Shown one piece after another: positions 58,437-64,000 of a DNA stretch of 64,000 nt (its first letter is position 1; each line of letters begins with the position of its first letter). Position numbers and translations under genes: made by a program. Below the pieces are notes generated by a model. It was not told where the DNA came from. It ran no database searches and saw only the letters and a program-made list of their open reading frames with translations. Origin of the DNA: Streptomyces sp. NBC_01381 (GTDB lineage Bacteria > Actinomycetota > Actinomycetes > Streptomycetales > Streptomycetaceae); assembly GCF_026340305.1 (NCBI RefSeq), contig NZ_JAPEPI010000001.1:1-64000 (forward strand), read 5' to 3'.

Positions 58437-60022
58437 GACTTGCCTCCTGCGAGGAGCTGCTGCACGGCCGGGTCGGTGAGGCCGAGCAGCGCGGCGGGCC
58501 AGAGTCCGGCGAGGACGGTGAGGGCGACGAGCGGGGTCCAGGCGGCGAACTCATAGCCCTGGACGTCGGCGAGCGCCGGGGATTCGGTCGCGGCGGCGCC
58601 CTGCGGCATCGGGCCCATGCAGACGCGGCGTACGACGATGAGCATGTACGCGGCGGTGAGCAGGGTGCCGAAGGCGGCGATCGCCATGAACGTGAGGAAG
58701 GCCGGGCGGCTGAGGTCGTCGGCGGGCTTGAACGCGCCGAACAGGGCGAGCATTTCGCCCCAGAACCCGGCGAGGCCCGGAAGGCCGAGCGAGGCGACCG
58801 CGCCGAAGGCGAGCAGGCCGCCGAGGCGGGGGGCCTTGCCGTAGAGCGCGGCGCCCGACTCCTGCGCGAGGGTGTCGAGGTCGCTGGTGCCGGTGCGGTC
58901 CTTCAGCGCGCCGACGAGGAAGAACAGCAGGCCGGTGATGAGGCCGTGCGCGATGTTGGCGAACAGCGCGCCGTTCACGCCGGTCGGGCTCATCGTCGAG
59001 ATGCCGAGGAGCACGAAGCCCATGTGGCCCACGGACGAGTAGGCGATGAGGCGCTTGAGGTCTCCCTTCGCGCCCTGCTTGGCGAGCGCGAGGCAGGCAA
59101 GCGATCCGTAAATGATCCCGACGACCGCGAAGGCCGCGAGGTACGGCGCGAAGGTGCTCATCCCGTCGGGCGTGATGGGCAGCAGGATGCGGACGAACCC
59201 GTACGTGCCCATCTTCAGCAGCACGCCGGCCAGCAGGACCGAGCCGACGGTGGGCGCGGCGGTGTGCGCGTCCGGCAGCCAGCTGTGCAGCGGCCACATC
59301 GGCGTCTTGACCGCGAGGCCGATCCCGATCGCCAGAACTGCGATGACCTGCACGGATGTTGTCAGCCCACGGCCGTTGTCAGTGGCGAGTGCCACCATGT
59401 CGAATGTGCCGGAATTCAGGCCGATGAGGAGGAGACCGAGCAGCATCACGACGGAGCCGAGCAGCGTGAAGAGGATGAACTTCCAAGCGGCTTGGACCCG
59501 TTGCTCACCGCCCCAGCGGGCGATGAGGAAGTACATCGGGATGAGCACCATCTCGAACGCCAGGAAGAACAGCAGCAGATCGAGGACGGCGAAGGTCGCG
59601 AGGGTGCCGGACTCGAGCACGAGGATCAGTGCCACAAATGCCTTGGGGGACGGCCCAGTCGGCATTTTGAAGTAGGAGTACAGCGCGCAGAGGAAGGTCA
59701 ACAGCGCGGTCAGGACCAGAAGGGGGAGCGAGATGCCGTCGACGCCGAGGTGGATGCGCACGTCGAGTGCGGGGATCCAGCTGATATCGGTCGTGGCCTG
59801 CATCTTCGACGGCTGGTCGTGGTCGAAGCCGAGCGCGAGGACGATCGCGGCGATGAGGACGGCGCCGGTCACGGTCACGCCGTGGCGGAGCACGGCCTGG
59901 TCGGGCGACTTCCCCTTCAGTCCGGGCGGGGCCGGCAGGAGAGCGGCGACGGCGCCGATGAGCGGGCCGACGACGATCAATGCGAGAAGGAACTGCATCA
60001 CGGATTCGCTGATATCGATCAC
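58433..60022 (-). CDS. nuoM: NADH-quinone oxidoreductase subunit M
   Basis: 529 residues. Mrp-antiporter-like proton channel subunit with FEMVLIPMYFLIARWGG (Glu) and KTPMWPLHSWLPDAHTAAP, hallmarks of NuoM. 6 bp after nuoL. Confidence 0.95.
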   Translation of the reverse strand: MIDISESVMQFLLALIVVGPLIGAVAALLPAPPGLKGKSPDQAVLRHGVTVTGAVLIAAIVLALGFDHDQPSKMQATTDISWIPALDVRIHLGVDGISLPLLVLTALLTFLCALYSYFKMPTGPSPKAFVALILVLESGTLATFAVLDLLLFFLAFEMVLIPMYFLIARWGGEQRVQAAWKFILFTLLGSVVMLLGLLLIGLNSGTFDMVALATDNGRGLTTSVQVIAVLAIGIGLAVKTPMWPLHSWLPDAHTAAPTVGSVLLAGVLLKMGTYGFVRILLPITPDGMSTFAPYLAAFAVVGIIYGSLACLALAKQGAKGDLKRLIAYSSVGHMGFVLLGISTMSPTGVNGALFANIAHGLITGLLFFLVGALKDRTGTSDLDTLAQESGAALYGKAPRLGGLLAFGAVASLGLPGLAGFWGEMLALFGAFKPADDLSRPAFLTFMAIAAFGTLLTAAYMLIVVRRVCMGPMPQGAAATESPALADVQGYEFAAWTPLVALTVLAGLWPAALLGLTDPAVQQLLAGGKS

Positions 60023-60028
60023 GGCTGC

Positions 60029-62023
60029 TCACGCTCCGACGGTGGCGACGAGGACGGCGGCGACAGCCAGGACGACGGTGCCTGCGAGCAGCGCGCTCAG
60101 GTAGGTCTGCACATTGCCGGTCTGGGCGCGGCGGACGGCCGTGCCGAGCCAGCGGGGTGCGGTGCCCGCGCCGCGTACGTACGTGTCGACGACCTCGCGG
60201 TCGAGGAACCGGACGAGGCTCGCGGCCGCCCGGACGGGGCGCACGAACAGGGCGGAGTAGACGGCGTCGACGTGGAAGCCGACGGCGGCGTGCCGGTGCA
60301 GCGGGCCGAGCAGGAGGCGGCCCGGGTCGGCCGGGTCATGGGCGGCGGCCACGTCTCCGTAGGCCGGAGCGTGCGTGGCGATGGCCTCTGCCTCGACGAG
60401 CCCGCCGTCGGCCTCCGCGTCGGCGGCGACCGCACCCATCGGGACACGGGCGGCGAGCGCCGTGGTGTGACGCCACGCGCCGTACGTGACGAGCCCGCCG
60501 ACGAGGGCGAGTCCCGTGCCGAGGACGGAGGTGGTGAGGGTCGGGGTGAGCTCGTGGCCGTCGAACCAGTCCGGCAGGACGCCGACGGTGAGGCCGAAAG
60601 CGAGTGAGGGGACGGCGAGCACCCAGAGCACGGCGGTCATCGTGACGGGCTGCCTGCCGTGGTCGGGGGCTTCGACTCCCTTGCCGTTGAAGGCGAGGAG
60701 CCACAGGCGCGTCGCGTAGGCGGCGGTGAGGAGGGCGGTGAGCAGACCGGCGACGAGGACGATCCAGCCCGCGGCGGAGGGCGCGGTCTCGGAGTGACCG
60801 GTGGCCGCGTGCTCGGCGGCGCCCAGGACGGCTTCCTTGGAGAAGAAGCCGCTGAACGGCGGGATCGCGGCGAGCGCGAAGAGCGCCACGGTCATCGTCC
60901 AGAAGGCGTCGGGGACGCGGTCGCGCAGGCCCTTCATCCGGGACATCGCGGCGAGGGAGTTGGTGCCGGCGGCGTGGATGATCACGCCCGCGCCGAGGAA
61001 GAGGAGCGCCTTGAAGGCGCCGTGCGACAGGAGGTGGAAGACGGCGGCGCCGCGTTCGCCGACGGCGAGGGCGCCGGTCAGATAGCCGAGCTGGCCGATC
61101 GTCGAGTACGCGAGGACGCGCTTGATGTCGTCCTGGGCGAGCGCGGCGAGGGCCGAGCCGGCCATCGTGACGGCGGCCATGACGGCGAGGACGACCAGGG
61201 CCGCCGACGACGCGGCGAAGACCGGGAGGAGACGGGCCACGAAGTAGACACCGGCGGCGACCATCGTCGCGGCGTGGATGAGCGCGGAGACGGGCGTGGG
61301 GCCCGCCATCGCGTCGGGCAGCCAGGTGTGCAGCGGGAACTGCGCGGACTTGCCGGCCACGCCCGCGAGGAGCAGCAGGGCGATGAGCGTGGGGTGGTCG
61401 AGGCCGCCGTCCGCGACCGTCGCGAGGACGGTCGTGATGCGGAAGGAGCCCGCGTCGACGGCCAGGGCGAACAGGCCGATCAGGAAGGGGACGTCGCCGA
61501 GCTTGGTGACCAGGAAGGCCTTGAGGGAGGCGGCGCGTGCCTCGGGCGTCTCCCAGTAGTGGCCGACGAGGAAGTACGAGCAGATGCCCATGATCTCCCA
61601 GCCGACCAGGAGCACCATCAGGTCGCCGGAGTAGACGACGAGCAGCATCGCGGAGGTGAAGAGGGAGACGAGAGCGGCGTACGAGGGGTAGCGCGGGTCG
61701 TCGCGCAGGTAGCCCGTCGAGTAGATCTGCACGCAGGAGGCGACGACGCCGACCAGTACGGCGACCAGGGCGGCGAAGCCGTCGATGTGCAGGGCGAGTT
61801 CGATGGGGACCGAGCCGGTCGGGGTGAGCTCGGTGGCGGAATCGATGTCGGCGCCGCCGCCGTGCCGGAAGGCGACCAGGACGGCGAGGACGAGCGCGGC
61901 CAGCGTGGGCAGCACCGCGAGGGGGCGTACGAGTCCGGGGATCGTGCGGCCGAGCAGCAGGCCGGCGGCCGCGCCGAGGAACGGCAGGAGGGGGACGAGT
62001 ACGGCGAGGGTGGTCGTGGTCAC
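60029..62023 (-). CDS. nuoL: NADH-quinone oxidoreductase subunit L
   Basis: 664 residues, the largest antiporter-like subunit. [39 protein letters not shown] and the long C-terminal lateral helix are present. Overlaps the nuoK stop by 4 bp. Confidence 0.96.
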   Translation of the reverse strand: MTTTTLAVLVPLLPFLGAAAGLLLGRTIPGLVRPLAVLPTLAALVLAVLVAFRHGGGADIDSATELTPTGSVPIELALHIDGFAALVAVLVGVVASCVQIYSTGYLRDDPRYPSYAALVSLFTSAMLLVVYSGDLMVLLVGWEIMGICSYFLVGHYWETPEARAASLKAFLVTKLGDVPFLIGLFALAVDAGSFRITTVLATVADGGLDHPTLIALLLLAGVAGKSAQFPLHTWLPDAMAGPTPVSALIHAATMVAAGVYFVARLLPVFAASSAALVVLAVMAAVTMAGSALAALAQDDIKRVLAYSTIGQLGYLTGALAVGERGAAVFHLLSHGAFKALLFLGAGVIIHAAGTNSLAAMSRMKGLRDRVPDAFWTMTVALFALAAIPPFSGFFSKEAVLGAAEHAATGHSETAPSAAGWIVLVAGLLTALLTAAYATRLWLLAFNGKGVEAPDHGRQPVTMTAVLWVLAVPSLAFGLTVGVLPDWFDGHELTPTLTTSVLGTGLALVGGLVTYGAWRHTTALAARVPMGAVAADAEADGGLVEAEAIATHAPAYGDVAAAHDPADPGRLLLGPLHRHAAVGFHVDAVYSALFVRPVRAAASLVRFLDREVVDTYVRGAGTAPRWLGTAVRRAQTGNVQTYLSALLAGTVVLAVAAVLVATVGA

Positions 62024-62424
62024 GCGGTGGCCTCAGCCTTCTGCGACTTCTGCGACTTCTCTGCCGGGGCGGGCTCTTCGGTGGCCGCGCCCTCGGCATC
62101 GTCTTCGGGGTCTTCGGGGCCCTCGGCGGTGTCGCGGAGGTCGTCGACGGCGGAGGAGCCGCGGTTGCGGTAGACGGCGAGGACGATCGCGAGGCCGATG
62201 CCGATCTCGGCGGCGGCGATGGCGATGGTGAAGAGGGTCAGGGCCTGGCCGGAGTGGAGGGCGTCGCGCAGCCAGACGTCGAAGGCGACCAGGTTGAGGT
62301 TGACGGCGTTGAGCATCAGCTCGACGGACATCAGGACCAGGATCGCGTTGCGGCGGGCGAGTACTCCGTAGAGGCCTACGCAGAAGAGGAGGACGGCCAG
62401 GACGGCGGGATAGGCGAGGTGCAT
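62020..62424 (-). CDS. nuoK: NADH-quinone oxidoreductase subunit K
   Basis: 134 residues; three helices with [13 protein letters not shown] and the second membrane Glu ([11 protein letters not shown]). Carries an acidic C-terminal tail of about 35 residues ([19 protein letters not shown]), longer than the ~100-residue E. coli protein. TGATG overlap with nuoJ. Confidence 0.94.
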   Translation of the reverse strand: MHLAYPAVLAVLLFCVGLYGVLARRNAILVLMSVELMLNAVNLNLVAFDVWLRDALHSGQALTLFTIAIAAAEIGIGLAIVLAVYRNRGSSAVDDLRDTAEGPEDPEDDAEGAATEEPAPAEKSQKSQKAEATA

Positions 62425-63068
62425 CAGCGCTGCTCCTTGTCGCTGGGGGCACCGTTCGTGCGGGTGTCGCCGGGGGTGTTGTTCAGCCGGGTCATGCGGG
62501 CGTTCCTGCGGGAGAGGACGATCGCGCCGACCAGGGCGGCGAGGAGCAGGACCGAGAGAGCCTCGAAGGGCAGTACCCAGTGCTGGAAGAGGAACTTTCC
62601 GGTCACGGCGGTGGAGCCCTGGGCTTCGTCGGCGGCGCGGTCGAGGTCGATCCAGGTCGTCCGGAAGGCGTCGACGACGACCCAGACCAGGGCGGCGGCC
62701 GCGAGGACGGCCACCGCGAGCGCGACCGGGCGGTTGCCCGAATCGGCGTCCGGGGAGCGGCCGATGGGGGCCCGCGTGAGCATCAGACCGAACAGGAGGA
62801 GGACGACGACGGAACCGACGTAGATCAGTACCTGCACCCAGGCGATGAACTCGGCGGTGAGCAGGAGGTACTCGACGGCCAGGCCGCCGAGCGTGGCCAC
62901 CAGCCACAGGGCGGCGTGCACCAGCTGCTTGGTGGTGACGGTGACGATCGCCGAGCCGAGGGTGACAAGACCGACCAGGAGGAAGGCGATCTCCACTCCC
63001 GTCGGGGAGAGGAAGCCCTGGCTCTCGACGGCCTTGGCCGCCGCTTCGGAGGCTGTTGTGAGGGTCAC
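62424..63068 (-). CDS. nuoJ: NADH-quinone oxidoreductase subunit J
   Basis: 214 residues from a GTG at 63068. Five membrane helices with [19 protein letters not shown], typical of NuoJ (pi-bulge helix). Overlaps nuoI by 4 bp. Confidence 0.94.
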   Translation of the reverse strand: MTLTTASEAAAKAVESQGFLSPTGVEIAFLLVGLVTLGSAIVTVTTKQLVHAALWLVATLGGLAVEYLLLTAEFIAWVQVLIYVGSVVVLLLFGLMLTRAPIGRSPDADSGNRPVALAVAVLAAAALVWVVVDAFRTTWIDLDRAADEAQGSTAVTGKFLFQHWVLPFEALSVLLLAALVGAIVLSRRNARMTRLNNTPGDTRTNGAPSDKEQR

Positions 63069-63625
63069 GCGTCTCCCTCCGGTCCGGGTGCCGGGGCCTG
63101 CTGGGCCGCGGCGAGCTTCTCCGCGGCCTTGCGGGCGGTGGCGATCTCCTTGGGCTCCTCGGCGGTGGGGACCAGGGCGGGCGGGGCCGGCACGGTCCAC
63201 ATCCAGTCGCGGAGCTTGTCGCGCTCGTGGGTGAGTTCGTGGATGTCGGTCTCGGCGTACTCGAACTCCGGGGACCAGAACAGGGCGTCGAAGGGGCAGA
63301 CCTCGATGCAGATGCCGCAGTACATGCAGAGGGAGAAGTCGATGGCGAAGCGGTCGAGGACGTTGCGGCTGCGCTCGCGGCCGCCCTCGACGGCCGGCGG
63401 GACCGTCTCCTTGTGGGAGTCGATGTAGATGCACCAGTCCGGGCACTCGCGGGCGCACAGCATGCAGACCGTGCAGTTCTCCTCGAAGAGCCCGATGACG
63501 CCTCGGGTTCGGGGCGGTAGTTCGGGCTGGTGCTCCGGGTACTGCTGGGTGACGGTCTTCTTCGTCATCGTGCGGAGGGTGACGGCGAGGCCCTTGGCCA
63601 GGCCGCTGCCAGGGATCGGAGGCAT
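63065..63625 (-). CDS. nuoI: NADH-quinone oxidoreductase subunit I (2x 4Fe-4S)
   Basis: 186 residues. Two ferredoxin motifs, [12 protein letters not shown] and [12 protein letters not shown], hold clusters N6a and N6b, which pass electrons towards NuoB. C-terminal Ala/Pro-rich tail. Overlaps nuoH by one base (TAATG). Confidence 0.96.
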   Translation of the reverse strand: MPPIPGSGLAKGLAVTLRTMTKKTVTQQYPEHQPELPPRTRGVIGLFEENCTVCMLCARECPDWCIYIDSHKETVPPAVEGGRERSRNVLDRFAIDFSLCMYCGICIEVCPFDALFWSPEFEYAETDIHELTHERDKLRDWMWTVPAPPALVPTAEEPKEIATARKAAEKLAAAQQAPAPGPEGDA

Positions 63626-64000
63626 TAGTTGATCGCCACCTTCACGATTCCGGTGAGCGCGATCTGCGCGAGGGCGAGCGGGACGAGGAGGGTCCAGGAG
63701 AACTTCTGGAGCTGGTCCTCGCGGAGACGGGGGTAACTGACGCGTAGCCAGATCACGAGGAAGGCGAGCACGCCGGTCTTGAGGAGGGTCCAGACCCAGC
63801 CGAGGCCGTCGGCGCCCCAGGGGCCGTGCCAGCCGCCGAGGAAGAGGACGGTGGTGAGGCCGCAGAGGACGACGATTCCGGCGTACTCGGCGAGCAGGAA
63901 GAGGGCGAAGCGGAGGCCCGTGTACTCCGTGTACGCGCCGAAGATGATCTCCGAGTCGGCGACCGGCATGTCGAAGGGCGGGCGCTGCAGTTCGGCGAGG
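63625..64000 (-). CDS. nuoH: NADH-quinone oxidoreductase subunit H (C-terminal part)
   Basis: Only the last 125 residues lie in the window; the N-terminus is beyond 64000. [20 protein letters not shown] and the final helices (GIVKVAIN end) are characteristic of the quinone-site subunit. Confidence 0.95.
   Translation of the reverse strand, partial: LAELQRPPFDMPVADSEIIFGAYTEYTGLRFALFLLAEYAGIVVLCGLTTVLFLGGWHGPWGADGLGWVWTLLKTGVLAFLVIWLRVSYPRLREDQLQKFSWTLLVPLALAQIALTGIVKVAIN

Noticed and set aside
56850..62173. Long plus-strand open frames opposite the nuo genes
   Set aside because: Same shadow effect; the products are Gly/Arg/Asp/Glu-rich low complexity without motifs.

Overview
The window is a piece of a Streptomyces (or very close actinomycete) chromosome. 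The evidence is the very high GC content with GC-rich third codon positions, frequent GTG/TTG starts, four-base ATGA/GTGA gene overlaps, and the gene order tuf-fusA-rpsG-rpsL / rpoC-rpoB / rplL-rplJ / rplA-rplK / nusG-secE-tRNA-Trp / hadBA-rpmG-tRNA-Met-tRNA-Thr, all on the minus strand. A complex I (nuo) operon lies at the right end. No species can be named from the sequence alone.

Layout. 1-3611: translation genes tuf (partial), fusA, rpsG, rpsL. 4024-10626: a plus-strand five-gene accessory operon inserted between rpsL and rpoC. 10735-24896: rpoC, rpoB, rplL, rplJ, two tandem lipoproteins, rplA, rplK, nusG, secE. 25006-36828: tRNA-Trp, an aspartate aminotransferase, an adenosine deaminase-like gene, two TetR-controlled loci, murB, the hadA/hadB-like pair, rpmG, tRNA-Met, tRNA-Thr and a few metabolic or hypothetical genes. 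36893-53711: an integrated actinomycete integrative and conjugative element (AICE) of about 16.8 kb in the 3' end of a tRNA-Tyr gene, bounded by 56-bp direct repeats. 53939-56722: yajQ and small membrane/stress genes, with htpX. 56898-64000: nuoN-M-L-K-J-I-H (nuoH partial).

The most interesting unit is the operon at 4024-10626. Gene 1 carries a Crp-type cyclic-nucleotide-binding domain, a helix-turn-helix and, fused directly after the recognition helix, a class III nucleotidyl cyclase domain with both metal-binding aspartates and the Asn/Arg transition-state pair. Gene 2 is a NTPase-like protein with a degenerate P-loop and a helical-repeat tail; it shares a distinctive Gly-rich tag with the C-terminus of gene 1. 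Gene 3 is an SPFH/band-7-like coiled-coil protein. Gene 4 looks like the membrane effector of Pycsar anti-phage systems (PycTM). Gene 5 is a membrane M48 metalloprotease. I read this as a Pycsar-like cyclic-nucleotide signalling/defence locus with an unusual sensor-cyclase fusion and extra membrane modules. Function is inferred, not shown.

The AICE has a complete logic: GntR-Nudix and XRE regulators with a twin operator, small transfer/spread genes, a TraB-type DNA translocase followed by a repeat-rich putative clt site, SSB, a C5 DNA methyltransferase with a second gene apparently nested in another frame, a prim-pol replication protein, a DUF3631-type ATPase, a symmetric iteron cluster that is a good origin candidate, then xis and int next to attR. 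The methyltransferase is flanked by two 80-bp direct repeats, suggesting a mobile sub-cassette or a duplicated leader.
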